64,000 nucleotides of DNA from Drosophila miranda. Its lineage: Eukaryota > Arthropoda > Insecta > Diptera > Drosophilidae. Location of the stretch: NCBI RefSeq assembly GCF_003369915.1, contig NC_046676.1, positions 21,620,001 to 21,684,000 on the forward strand, written 5' to 3'. Shown here in pieces: positions 1-10,518 of the stretch. The first letter of the stretch is position 1. Each line of letters opens with the position of its first letter. The position numbers and the translations under genes are program-made. The notes beneath the pieces are model-generated. The model did no database searches, had not been told where the DNA came from, and was given only the letters and a program-made list of their open reading frames with translations.

Positions 1-177
1 GCCTTCGATGTCCATAACTTCTCGAGTGACTTTGGCAAGTGCTTCCCGGAGGGCAAGCAGAATGGCGGGGCCAAGAAGGAACAAACTAAGGATAGGTACG
101 CGGCCGACTACTCAAAGCCGGAGAGCTTTGACGCTGACCTGGAAGAGGCGCTCAAGCGCAGTATGCTGGACAATTAA
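1..177 (+). CDS. 3' end of a coding gene, probably Eps-15 (partial)
   Basis: The frame is open from base 1 and ends at TAA 175-177, giving 58 residues that begin AFDVHNFSSDFGKCF and finish DADLEEALKRSMLDN. The last stretch fits a ubiquitin-interacting motif (acidic residues, then LxxALxxSM), the feature that ends the endocytic adaptor Eps15. In D. melanogaster Eps-15 (CG16932) and GstE12 (CG16936) have nearly consecutive CG numbers, which supports, but does not prove, that this is Eps-15. If so, the protein acts at clathrin-coated pits and binds ubiquitinated cargo. A possible 3' UTR runs to an AATAAA at 542-547. The UIM-like tail is seen; the gene name is inferred from position. Confidence 0.6.
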   Translation, partial: AFDVHNFSSDFGKCFPEGKQNGGAKKEQTKDRYAADYSKPESFDADLEEALKRSMLDN

Positions 178-1640
178 CAACTGACAAGGCGAGCGCGAAA
201 CGAAACAGACGTGTGTGATCGAACAATTTGAAATCTCCAATTAAGTGCATATAATGTTCTATACGACACCATTTAATTACTATTATTTATGATCGTTTGA
301 TTTAGGCTTCGAGCTTCGAGCACTTTTTCTGTACCTCTTCTGGGCTCAAGGATTTGCTTGATTTTAATTTTGAATCGCACGTCTGCCGTGTAGGATGAGA
401 AACGTTGGTATTACTGCATATCTATAAGCTCTTTAAGTACGTTCACATATTCGTCTATATAAATTTATAAAATTACCAGTAATCATATACTCGTAGACCC
501 TAAAAACATTATGATTTAACCTGTACCAAAAGTCTATGAATAATAAACGAATGAAACGACATCATCATCATCATCATCATCTGCAGCCGCAGTTTTGGTG
601 CTGCCACTCTCACCAATACCAATGCAAATGCTTGCGTAGCCGTAGCCGCGCTCAATCTGCGGTCTGCCTTTTGCGATTCGTTTCGTTACGCTGCTCCAGG
701 TTCTCTTCCACATCACATTTACTTTTCCGAGTTTGCAGCGAGCGGTCATAGAAATATTGTGAGTGTTGTGCGCTTAAACAAATGTGAAATAATAATAATC
801 TTCAAAGTGGAGGGATGAGGGTGATCAAACGCTAACAACCAAGTCCCCCCCTACATACACACACATAACATGCATTCTGCTGCATTAGCGCTACAAAAAC
901 AAGAGGGGAAGAAGACTTCGGTCCGCCGAACATTTGATACCCTGACAGATCCAATAGCACTCCGCGCTGTATAAATATAGCTGCAATAACAAGGTTTTGT
1001 GCAACGATTCATTGAAACACGGCTACAAATGCTGATCAAGAAAATGCATAGGGTCGGAATGTTATGTGCCACCGCAAACATCTGCCCAAGAATAATATCC
1101 TCTTCAAGGGTATTACAACCTGCCGGCAAACAAACTTAGATATGTACGAAGCGAGAGAGAGAGAGAGAGCTAGCAAGAGAGACACACATAAAAAAGGCAC
1201 GATCTGTGCTGTTCCAACATCTGTACTTTTGCCCGTGTCTATTTGATTGCGTGTGTGTGTGTGTGTGCTTGGGCCGCTAATTACATTTGTTTTGTAAATT
1301 TAATTTCCCAGCGAAGGGGATATTGTAGGGGGTACATAGGTATGTATGTATGTATGTGGAGACCAGCGATAACTGGACTGTCAGTACAATTCCTTCAGGA
1401 GTGTCGTCTGATAGTGACTTATCTTACATATATGTACATATGTATGTATGTACAAATGTTTATGTAGTTGCGTGGTTATCTGATATTCCCGAGGGTAAGA
1501 GAGTGTTGGTGTATGCGGTTTAATATGTATTGTCTGGGCGGGGGGTTTGGACCGCTGTTAAATGAAGTTAAGCGCGTGGGTGGCTCGAAGAGTTCGTCCA
1601 ACTAATTTCATCATTTTGCCATAGTTATCCACAGTACACC
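178..1640. other. 3' UTR of the first gene and 5' non-coding region of GstE12
   Basis: No coding exon is recognisable. The stretch holds the AATAAA at 542-547 that can end the upstream gene, a (CAT)n run near 560-580, a (GT)n run at 1249-1267 and GTAT/TACATATGTA repeats at 1335-1455. A consensus donor (GTGAGT at 759) and an acceptor (CCATAG ending at 1624) just before the GstE12 start codon suggest a 5' UTR intron of about 866 bp (759-1624). This intron is an inference from splice motifs only. Confidence 0.45.
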
Positions 1641-2382
1641 ATGTCGAAGCCAGCTCTCTACTATGCCACACTGAGTCCTCCCTCACGCGCCGTTCTGCTC
1701 ACGGCCAAGGCGATCGGTCTTGATCTTGAACTGCGGTAAGTTCCCACAACCATAATTCCCCATATATGTATAAACCAATTAACCGGAGCCTCTCCGCCCG
1801 TACAGGCCAATTAACCTGCTGAAAGGTGAACATCTGACGCCGGAATTCATCAAAATGAACCCCCAGCACACCATCCCGACCTTGGTCGATGGGGATGCAA
1901 CTATAATCGACTCGCACGCCATCTGCGCCTATCTGGTGGAGAAATACGGAAAGGAGCAGCAGCAGCTCTATCCAAAGGACTTGGTGCAGCGCGCCAATGT
2001 CGATGCACGTCTGCATCTGGATTCGGGTCATCTGTTCGCCCGCCTGCGTTTCCTATACGAGCCGATCCTGTACTTCGGTTCGACGGACTGTTCCATTGAC
2101 AAGATTGCCTACATTCAAAAGTGCTACGAGATTCTGGAGGGTTTCCTCAAGGAGCAGCCCTACTTGTGCGGCACTGATCTGACCATTGCCGACTTCTGTG
2201 CCGTGGCCACAGTCACTTCGGTGAACGATGCTGCTCCGATTGATGAGTTCAAGTTCCCCAAGGTAAACGCCTGGCTGAAGCGTCTTGCGGAGCTTCCCTA
2301 CTACCAGGAGGTGAACGGAGATGGGGCCGACGAGCTGAAGGCCATTTTCAAAGCCAAGTTGGCCGAGAATCGCGGCAAGTAG
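1641..2382 (+). CDS. GstE12: Epsilon-class glutathione S-transferase GstE12
   Basis: Two coding exons, 1641-1735 and 1806-2382, are joined through a 70-bp intron (GTAAGT...TACAG) and give 223 residues, the usual length of GstE12. The protein is a cytosolic enzyme that conjugates glutathione to electrophiles. The N-terminal thioredoxin-like half shows the SPPSRAVLL motif with the catalytic serine near residue 12, the cis-proline segment QHTIPTL and the DSHAI glutathione-binding segment. The helical C-terminal half carries the LTIADFC N-capping motif. I recognise the whole sequence as close to D. melanogaster GstE12. The start follows ACACC and gives the standard MSKPALYYATLSPP opening. An AATAAA lies at 2439-2444. 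It is convergent with the next gene, whose own poly(A) signal is only about 70 bp further on. Confidence 0.95.
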
Positions 2383-2438
2383 TTCCCGTAGCGACCACTT
2401 ATCCAATCTATGTCTACACATACATTTATCTATGCTTG

Positions 2439-2517
2439 AATAAACGGATTTAGTTTTGCAACCCCATGGGGAATATGGAATACGACAAATTACAGCAACT
2501 TTGATCGGTATTTTATT
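2439..2517. terminator. Facing poly(A) signals of GstE12 and the NEURL2-like gene
   Basis: An AATAAA on the plus strand (2439-2444) serves GstE12. A TTTATT at 2512-2517, which reads AATAAA on the minus strand, can serve the NEURL2-like gene, whose 3' UTR would then run from 3159 to about 2490. The two transcripts therefore converge with at most a few tens of bases between their ends. Confidence 0.6.
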
Positions 2518-3001
2518 ACATTCTTAGCTTACATTTAGCAACAATTACTTAGAGGTAAAGCAAATGGAAAACGTCTTGAATGGATCGGAACCGAAACGCT
2601 GAAAGGCAGGGCGGTGTTGGGTCTGGTCAATATTCTGCTGCTCGTAGATATCCTCTTGGATAGGGGTATGTGTATGGTAACCCTCCTATTGAGTCTGTAA
2701 AATATACACCTACACGATGCTAACGATGGTTATGTTTACAAACATAGTCTCGTAAGTAGTTTTTTTTCTTTTTTAAATTTATAATGAACGAAACCAGATA
2801 TAAAATATAACTAGAAAATTTTACAATTATACACCTGCAATAGCAAAGGCTGGCCTGGGAATGGGATTGTTGTATGGTTTTCAACTGGGAAGCCGGGGTT
2901 ACTGGAAGGTAGGGGAGTGCATCGTCATCAATCCATTACATTAAGCACCCAAGGCCTGCTGTCTGGAATCAAGAGTCAATGTACGGGCACTTCAGTTGTG
3001 G

Positions 3002-3027
3002 CTGCTGCTGCTGCTGCTGCTGCTGGT
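3002..3027 (+). repeat. (CTG)n microsatellite
   Basis: About eight uninterrupted GCT/CTG units lie within the inferred 3' UTR of the NEURL2-like gene. They are not part of any supported reading frame. Confidence 0.8.
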
Positions 3028-3159
3028 ACTGGTTGTGTTACATGCTTATAAAAATATGGGTAAACAGACTATCACGATCCACGTTCATTCATACACACTC
3101 TCTCAGACATTCACACTGTTACACAAAGCTCTATTATATAAAGCCGTCTATGTGTGACC

Positions 3160-4174
3160 CTAATCTCGGCGCAGCAGGAATCTTTTAATGCTTTCCGGCA
3201 GTGGCAGGTCGTCAACCGCATCCTCTGGGACGTGCTCCAGGATTACATTGCGGCAGGCGCTTTGCAGGGACAAAACTGCGGAATCGAACAAGTAGATGGT
3301 TATAAATATACGGAAAAACATGGCTCGATTCACAGCACTTACTGCCATCGAGCTGGATGATGCGGATCTGCTTGGTGGTACCGTACACATCGATAACAAC
3401 AAACAGGGGTGCCATATTCAAGGGAATTTCTCTGGCGACTGGTCCACGGGACACTCCATTAATGATGAAATGAAGCTCGCCACTGGACGGGCTGTTGGTT
3501 GTGGGCACGTAAATGATGCCGATGCGCGAGCCTGTGTCGGTGAGCAGAATGTCCGAGTTTCCTTTGCCCTTGGCCGGACGCAGCAGTCTTTTTGGCAGCA
3601 GGCCACGCGGTGTCTTTATATGCGGGGCATCGCCCAGTAGGTTTCCTAAGAGAGCAGGCGTTACCAAAAGCTTCACTGCATCAATGGCCGTCTACTCACT
3701 GTGTGACTGACTATAGGTCTCCGGCTCGATTATGTCGACGGGCTCCTGCCGCTGATTCATATCGAACTTGGAGATCGGATAAATCCAGCTGTTGCCCATA
3801 TTGGCCAGGTCGGGCAGAGCAAAGTGCGGAAGGCCCTCGGCGCTTGCCTCAATCACATTGGGAGTCAGCACGGTGAGGCCCAGGCGCATGTGGCCCGACC
3901 ATCCGCGCTCTATCTGCTCAATCTCAATTAGGAATATGTCGCCCGGCGCCAGCGGACGCTCCGAGAAAGCCAATGCATCAGCGAAGCTCGCCCTGCGATA
4001 CGCGACGGTAGCATCGTCATCCAGCTGGATGTTTGACCCATGATAGGGATGGAAACGGCTGATCTGGCGCTTCAGACTGCCCACACTGTTCGACAGCGGA
4101 TGCTGGTGCGGCGGCTCCGCGTCTGTTGGCCCATCGAGCTGGGCCGCCTGGTCCTGGTTCTGGGCGGCTTCCAT
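3160..4174 (-). CDS. NEURL2-like protein with a neuralized (NHR) domain
   Basis: Three coding exons on the minus strand are 4174-3700, 3645-3343 and 3275-3160, giving 297 residues. The introns are 54 bp (3646-3699) and 67 bp (3276-3342). The NHR domain starts near [21 protein letters not shown] and continues through [20 protein letters not shown] and SWIYPISK. After the first intron comes [20 protein letters not shown] and [16 protein letters not shown]. The C-terminus ([11 protein letters not shown]...[11 protein letters not shown]) aligns with the SOCS-box-like end of vertebrate NEURL2. Members of this family act as substrate adaptors of cullin-RING ubiquitin ligases. The first intron is read from GTGAGT to CTCTTAG; without it the frame hits TAG. 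The D. melanogaster counterpart may be CG3894, which I recall as an NHR plus SOCS-box gene, but I am not sure of the name. Confidence 0.88.
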
Positions 4175-4674
4175 GACGCGTGGGCGTTAATAACTGGCGG
4201 TCAAGTTATGGCCTGTAATTCTTGACCTTCCTTTCCGTGCTATTATTTAGCCTTTTTCGTATATATATTCTATATTCTATATACTCCGACTGTTGTTTGT
4301 TGTTTTGTCGCTGAAATGTTGTTGACGGAAGCAGTGCTGCCAGCTACGACAAAATCTGAGAGTGTTGGTTAGGTTATCATTAAAAATTGATTGTTAAAAC
4401 AAGGGTAAAATGTTTCCAAAAAGATTATTTTGGTATTGGTATTATCATCCGTAGAGGTTTTTTTTTTAGTTTTTGATTTAATTTGTTTTAATCTAAAAAC
4501 ATCAATGTCGCGATACTTATCGAAAAGAGGAGGCAAATCATCGCATAGTATTGCATTGCTTGACGTAACCGGAACAGCTGATCTGAATAACGAAGAAAAG
4601 GAATATTATTGGTAAAACTTGTATTTATTTGACTAAAAAGGAGGGAATTGAGTGACTTGGTGTTTTCCGTAGAA
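4175..4674. promoter_or_regulatory. Divergent promoter region of the NEURL2-like and mS37 genes
   Basis: The two genes point away from each other and share this 500-bp gap. A likely 5' UTR intron of mS37 runs from 4612 (GTAAAA) to 4672 (TTTTCCGTAG), so its leader exon lies just left of 4611. I see no TATA box. The transcription starts are probably between about 4200 and 4550. Confidence 0.5.
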
Positions 4675-5037
4675 ATGCGCATTCCCGGAGCCCTCTATGC
4701 AGCACGTGGCCGCGCTCCCCAGAGCGAGAAGGATGTACCATTCCAGGAGATTCTGCCGCTGCGCCTGAAGAACACGGTGAGCGGTAAGGCAGACTCTGGA
4801 TCGGATGTGGCCTGTCTGCAGGAGATGGGCATGCTCTTCGCCTGCATGAAGGACAACGAGTTCGTGGAAAAGTACTGCCACAAAGAGATACAGCAGTTCC
4901 AGAACTGCTTCAAGTGCTACATGGACCGCAAGTTCGAGGCCAAGAAAACCGTCAACCAAGGAGTCGTGCAGCCGGGCAACAACCTTAACTATAAGCAACT
5001 GAACAAGTACATGCGTCGCTTCCCCAATCCCGTCTAG
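4675..5037 (+). CDS. Mitochondrial small ribosomal subunit protein mS37 (CHCHD1)
   Basis: The single coding exon gives 120 residues beginning MRIPGALYAARGRAPQ. A twin CX9C motif (C47-X9-C57 and C68-X9-C78) marks a CHCH domain, which folds through two disulfides in the mitochondrial intermembrane-space import route. The end, NKYMRRFPNPV, matches the conserved LNKLLQRFPN end of CHCHD1/mS37. The protein is therefore a component of the 28S mitoribosomal subunit. I chose the ATG right after the acceptor at 4671-4672; further in-frame sequence upstream has no ATG. The gene converges on the SAPCD2-like gene, with only 89 bp between the two stop codons. Confidence 0.85.
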   Translation: MRIPGALYAARGRAPQSEKDVPFQEILPLRLKNTVSGKADSGSDVACLQEMGMLFACMKDNEFVEKYCHKEIQQFQNCFKCYMDRKFEAKKTVNQGVVQPGNNLNYKQLNKYMRRFPNPV

Positions 5038-5126
5038 AGTAGATCCGACTGTTGAGCCATTTAATAATACATACACTATTTACAAAGTAGTCGAAGACTT
5101 ATTCCCATTATTATTCTAGTTCTTCC

Positions 5127-6386
5127 CTAGTAGACCACATCGGCGTCGCCCAGGCCCGCAGAAGACTGGCTCTCGGGGGAGGGCTGGCTGAGGACGAAAT
5201 TGGACATGGCACGCATATTTTGGAGCTGCTGGAGCTGGTGTGGATGCTGCTGCTGCTGATCGTAGAGATTGCCGCGTTCTAGCAGATCGGAGAGCTTGGA
5301 CGGCATTGCTAGATTGATGTGCAGCGGATAGCCGCCATGCTCCCATGTGTCGGCCAGAATGGCCAGGCTGCGATTCGCCTCCAGAACGCGTGCCCGCTGG
5401 AAGTTGAGGCGCTCTTGCTGCAGCTCCGACCATTGATCCTGCAGTGGAAAGAATGGAAAATCAAATTTGAAAGAATACAAGAGCCTTGTTTTACTCACGA
5501 ATCTGGTGCCGAGTCGTCCGAAATACTTGATCTGCTCCTGCACGTTGAGCACCTGCTGCATGTACCAGTCCCGCGCCTTCTCCACCCCGTCCAGGCCAAA
5601 CAGCAGCAGCTCCCGCTGCTCCTCCAGCTGCTTGAGCCGCTTCAGCATATTGTAGTCGATGCCGTGCTGGAGCGTGTGTCTGCGGGACTCGCGCCGCTTG
5701 CTGCTCGACTTCTTCGGTGGCAGGGCCAGGTTCCAGTCGGTGGCCGAGGCCGAGGTGGAGGATGATCCACCATCCGCGGATCCGCGATGCTCGAATTGTT
5801 CGCGGGCGGTCTTTAGCGTTAGCGACTTATGCTTGACTGTACCCGCATTCGCATCCCGCTCGCTGTGCATAAGATTCAGCTGCCAATTCTGGAGGGCGTG
5901 GCGAATGTCCGCCTTGCCCAAAGCCGGAGAAGACATGGCCACGGTTGCTGCCTGACGCGGAGGCTTGGGCGGTGGTGCTGGCGATCCGTACTCCAGATCA
6001 GCGCCCAGGCTTTGGGGCTGTGATCGAGGCCGAATCTTTGCTTCGCTCATCTGTTGCTGATTGCGCAACAGGCATAGCTTCAGGCCAGCACAGAAACGTT
6101 CGAAGGAGAGAAGTCCACAGCTGGGTGTGACCCGGCGCAGAGAGTCCAGGACCCCGCGCGGCAGTCCCTTCGACCCATCGTCCTGCCAACCCTTTTCGAT
6201 GTCCACATACCTCACGTAGCCGCTCTGCTTGTCGTCCAGTATGTCGAAGAGCTTCTTCATGGACAGCACGAATTGCTTGGGCAGCGCATCCATGTCCAGG
6301 GACTGCCCTTGGCTGGGACTGTTTCCATTGAGAGCATCGCTGGTGTTGAGGGCCAGCATGCTGGTGCTGGTGTTCTGCCGCAGCAT
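5127..6386 (-). CDS. Suppressor-APC-domain protein, SAPCD2-like
   Basis: Two coding exons, 6386-5499 and 5438-5127, flank a 60-bp intron and give 399 residues. The start chosen is the first ATG after an acceptor (CTTTCAG) at 6393-6394, so a non-coding 5' exon should lie upstream. Residues about 35-105 form the suppressor APC domain (LPKQFVLSMKKLFDILDD, then LPRGVLDSLRRVTPSCG and LSFERFCAGLKLCLL), which resembles an EF-hand pair. A Pro/Ser-rich centre follows, then RRHTLQHGIDYNMLKRLKQL and a long coiled coil, as in vertebrate SAPCD2. Vertebrate SAPCD2 is a cortical protein linked to APC, LGN and spindle orientation; that role is only inferred for this fly gene. The tail is Gln/Ser-rich. Confidence 0.85.
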   Translation of the reverse strand: MLRQNTSTSMLALNTSDALNGNSPSQGQSLDMDALPKQFVLSMKKLFDILDDKQSGYVRYVDIEKGWQDDGSKGLPRGVLDSLRRVTPSCGLLSFERFCAGLKLCLLRNQQQMSEAKIRPRSQPQSLGADLEYGSPAPPPKPPRQAATVAMSSPALGKADIRHALQNWQLNLMHSERDANAGTVKHKSLTLKTAREQFEHRGSADGGSSSTSASATDWNLALPPKKSSSKRRESRRHTLQHGIDYNMLKRLKQLEEQRELLLFGLDGVEKARDWYMQQVLNVQEQIKYFGRLGTRFVSKTRLLYSFKFDFPFFPLQDQWSELQQERLNFQRARVLEANRSLAILADTWEHGGYPLHINLAMPSKLSDLLERGNLYDQQQQHPHQLQQLQNMRAMSNFVLSQPSPESQSSAGLGDADVVY

Positions 6387-6479
6387 CTTCCTCTGAAAGA
6401 GAGACCCAAAATGGAAAGTGTGTACTCGGATTATGGATGGTCCCACGCAGTGGACTGAATGCATAACTTGAATATTCAT

Positions 6480-7758
6480 GTGAGCCCATTTGGATCTTTC
6501 ATGATTCAGTCAACGAACGGAGTCTAAGACGTAGACAGAGGTGGAGATGTTGATGGAATGTATGATGGGAAAACCAAAGAGAATTGCCTAACCCATGGCT
6601 CACATCATCTCCAAAAGGAAAGACTCACGCCCTGAACTTTTTTATACCGTTGCTAAAGGCACTAGTGTTTCTTGACGGACTTAAAGGGCACACAAGGAAG
6701 GTTATTCGCCTTTCAAAAGTTTGCACTGTAAAATCATAAAACTGTCACAGTACCATTCTGCAATGGTATCTAAAGCTACGGCCTCCTTTTCCTGCTTTGT
6801 TTCATATTTTTTCCCATTGTATGGGATTGTTTATAAACAAAAACTTCACTCCGAATCCAAATGCTTTTCCGAACAGCTTGTGACTTTTCGTCAAGACTTG
6901 GCACAAGTTTCCACCTACAAATTGGATTTAAATTTCCCCCAAGCCCAGGCTCTTAAGAAACCAATACTTTGTGGCATTATTGTACGAGTACTTACCTTAA
7001 GCTATGCGGAAATGTATCCACCAATTCAGAGTGCGATTCTGTGTGGCAGCCTTTTGAGGCCGTTCGTCAAGGCTTTGCACAAGTTTTGCACCTATTTTCG
7101 AGTGGCAGCAGTGGTGGCTCCAATGTGTATGTAATGCACTTCCAGTGCGGCGTCGCTTCAGTTCGGTCCAGCTCCCGGCCAAAACACCCAAACCCAACCG
7201 ACTGGTTGTGCTGTTGACTGCACACTCGACTATGGGTCTCGAGACTGTGGCGGGCACGCATGCTCAACTGGTTGACTGGCGGCGGGACTGGTTTTGTTTC
7301 TGTTGTTGCTTTTTTCGGTGGATCTTTCAAACACAACACACACACACACACAGATACTCCCGAAGAGCATAAGGAGGCACAGGCACCCATACACACACAC
7401 ACACACACACACAAACAGAACACACTACCTTCGAAGCGGTTTGGCCTAGCCTAAATCCCCGCAAGCGAATCGGCGAGCAGAGAAGAGCGAGAGATAGAGG
7501 TGGGGGGGCATTTTAGGAGAAATATATTTATTTATTTATTAGTAGAAATTCAATGCGCCTGGCTTAATCAGTCAAAGAGGGAGCTAATCGCCTAAGTTAA
7601 AATTGTATCTGGTATCTGTCACGAACTGCAGACTCTACGCAATCCAAGCCGATGGATCCTTCGCCTGGATCCCTAGAATGAGCACTTCATCTCGATCCTT
7701 CTCTCTTAACTGCTAAGGAGTATACTTATGCTAAGGATCTAAAGATCTCATGGAGCTC
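6480..7758. other. Gap between SAPCD2-like and spz6 genes
   Basis: No coding exon is recognisable. It should contain the 5' leader and promoter of the SAPCD2-like gene on the right-hand side and the 3' UTR of spz6. TTTATT repeats at about 7525-7538 read AATAAATAAATAAA on the minus strand and are the likely spz6 poly(A) signal. CA repeats lie at 7335-7352 and about 7390-7412. Confidence 0.5.
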
Positions 7759-10518
7759 TCACAAATCGGCCACTGACTTCCGGCGCACGTATTTGGCAAA
7801 GTAGTCCGGACGCCAGCACTTGCAGGAGCCGGGGATCAAGAACCAGTCGTAGTAGAGGCGCACCTGGAAGCAGCCCAGCTCATCGTGCCCATCGCAGTGG
7901 GCATCCGCTGGCGCCGCGCCCGCTCCGGCTCCATTCGGACCCGTGGAGGAGGTGCCATCGGAGGCGGTGGCCACACCGGCACGCTTCTGCAGGTACTGCT
8001 GATAGGCCTGGAAGTCCTGCACCGAGGGCGCCTGGGTGGTCGTTGAGCTGGTGGGCACCGTGTCCTCCGCATTGGGGTAGAAGATCTCTGCAACCAGCAG
8101 GCTAACCCAGCGGGGTGAGGAGAGACATCCACCGTCGAGATAGTGGCACCTGGCCTGGATGCAGCGCGTCACCTCCACCGTCTGGGTGAAGTAGCCCTCG
8201 TAGGGGATCTGGACCACATAGCGCCAGGCGCCCTGGTAGTTCTTTGCGAACACTGGCGTGGCATACTCCACCTTGGCGGGGCAGGGTGTGGGCGGACCCT
8301 CATATCTAATGGGTCCCACCTCCTCCCGTCTCTCTGCTGTGGGCGTGGCAGCGGCGGCACTGCCAGTGTCTCCCTGAATGGCCCGATATAATGTGCAGAA
8401 TCTAAGGGAGAGGGATTATTCGGGATTAGCTCAAAGGACCTGCTGCAGTTCGTGACGGATGATGATGATTCCGATGAAGATTATGGGATTTACTTACACG
8501 CCACCGCCATCGCAGAACTTTCGGGGCTTGCGCTCTTCGGCGGCTCTTTTCTGTTGCTGCTCCCGCTGCTGCTGCTGCTGCTGCTGCTGATGGTGTCCGT
8601 CCTCCTCGTCCAAAGCAGGATCGAAGTAGCTGTACTCATTGGACTGTATGCCATCGGGGACGCTGCGACGAATGCGTGTGGATCCGGAGCCGGGATAGGG
8701 CCTGTCGATGTTGTTGTTGTCCAGCTGCTCCACGGGCTCGTCGCGTATGATCTGGGTGACCTTGGGCAAGGTGTCGTCGGCCTTCAGCACGGGCAGAGTC
8801 TTCGAGAGGAACTTCAGCGTCTGGTTGCGTATTAGCTCGCTGGAGGGGAAACGAATGGTTGTGGATTTCCTTAGGAATGCGGCTCGGATCTCAGATCAGG
8901 TGAAAGACTTACAAGGGATAGGGCTCGCCAAGCACGTTTTGTCCGAGAGGATTCTTGGGTATCTGTCCCTTGTTCAGATCGCCGCAGATGTTGTGCACGG
9001 AGACGGCCGACTTCTTGCCCGCCGCCACATCCTTACAGTCCGCATTCACGAAGGTATACGGTGGCGGCCTGACCCTTGGTGGCACGGCGTTCGGGGACTC
9101 CACAAAGGCGTAGTAGCCTTCGGGCGGCTGCTCCTCACCGTAGTCCGTTGCGGGCGATTGCTGCGACTGGCCAAGACCCAAGTGGGCCAGCAGCAGAAAG
9201 CTGAGAATTTTCTAAAAATAAAAAGACAGTCACAGATGGGGCATGGAGAAACAAATCAAATTAATTGTCGAGTTGAAGTCGAAGTCAAAGTCAGCATGAA
9301 TGGTCCCGCATTGTGTGGAAAGAAATTCTCTCTCTCCCTCTCTCTCTCCGTCTGAGACATTTTTTGTTGTTTGGCGAAAGCGCGAAAGTTGCGGGCTTGA
9401 AAATAAACAAACCCGACAACTGAAAATTGAACTGAAACCAAACTGAAACTGAGATCCGAGACTGAGACTGAGACTGTGATCTTTGCATCTCTGTGGGCCT
9501 GCTGCTCACTTGACCATTAAGTGCTGTGGCCCAGGGGCTAGGGGACAGGGGACAGGCGACTGGGAACTTTCCCTGAAATTCTGGCCACTTCAATGAAATC
9601 AAAAGTTCAACAAAGAGATTCAGGTCAAGTCAGTAACATCTCTTTTGTGCTGGTGAGGGCGGCTGGCCTGGCTGCAGTCTTAGACACTTTGGAATTTCTC
9701 TGTCATTGCCACTACTGCTCTTCCTCAATCTCCTCCCCCCTTCTGTCTGTGTTGTGTTATGCCCAAGTGATTCTGCCTGTTTTGGGGTACGATGCGATGA
9801 TCCCTAAAGCCAAGCTGTGGCATCTCTTGACTTCGTGACATGATTCATAGCACAAATTTGAATTCCGTCTAAAGGGAAATTGGGTCAAAGACTCAGGTCT
9901 CGTTTCATTCTCTTGTTTTCCACTTCTTTGGCCCATTCTAATGAGGCTAAAACTCGTTTGTTACCAAAAAAAAAAAACCAACAAAAATGAAACGGAGAAA
10001 CAACAGGAAAGAATTTGCATGGTAAATATTTGTAGCCTAATTGCAGATTTGAGAATTGACCGCATTTCGGCCCATGGGTGATGGGTGATGGGTGATGGCC
10101 AGCAACAACTCCAGACGTGGCTCCTCCAGCCAGAGAACTCGTTGGGGTGGCGTGTGTGTGCTGTGCTCAAAATGTGTGCATGCTATGGCTAACGGGAAAG
10201 TTGCTTCGGCACCCAAGCTAGAAGAACGCACCAACGGAACGGAACCGACTAGAACAGCGCCAAAGCCCCACTCCCTATCCTACCACTCGACAGTTAGTTT
10301 AATTCATTAGCATGCTCCAGAATCGGGCCATTTTCCCAGCCACACAGCAGTACCGTACGAGTATCGAGCGAGCAAATGTTGCAAAACAAATGACTTGGCC
10401 AACGAACTTCAGACATGGCAAAAACAGTTAGCACCAGCTGTAAGGCCCCCATGACTATGCCATGCCATCCCATTCCCTTTCCCATAATGACACATACCAA
10501 CAGTAAACGATAATCCAT
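7759..10518 (-). CDS. spz6: Spaetzle-family neurotrophin-like ligand, spz6
   Basis: Four coding exons (10518-10498, 9211-8913, 8839-8498, 8401-7759) join in frame to 434 residues. The small first exon supplies MDYRLLL and joins KILSFLLLAHLGLGQ, making a secretion signal peptide; the intron between them is 1286 bp. A pro-region with RIRRS (a furin-type site) and a His/Gln run precedes the C-terminal cystine-knot domain. That domain shows PCPAK, a Trp-rich core (WRYVVQIPYEGYF), RCIQARCHYLDGGC and SCKCWRP. These are secreted ligands of Toll-type receptors. Of the D. melanogaster paralogues, I recall spz6 as the only one on the arm matching Muller C, so the name rests on family plus chromosome arm. 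I assembled the first exon from splice signals, as it is too short to stand out alone. Confidence 0.85.
9212..10497 (-). other. First intron of spz6
   Basis: The intron runs from the donor GTATGTG at 10497 to the acceptor TTTTTAG at 9212. It holds no supported coding sequence. GA/CT runs sit near 9330-9350 and a GATGGGT triplication near 10074-10098. Confidence 0.75.

Noticed and set aside
6721-7134. Plus-strand open frame of 137 residues between SAPCD2-like and spz6 genes
   Set aside because: No domain, no fitting promoter or splice sites, and composition like non-coding DNA.
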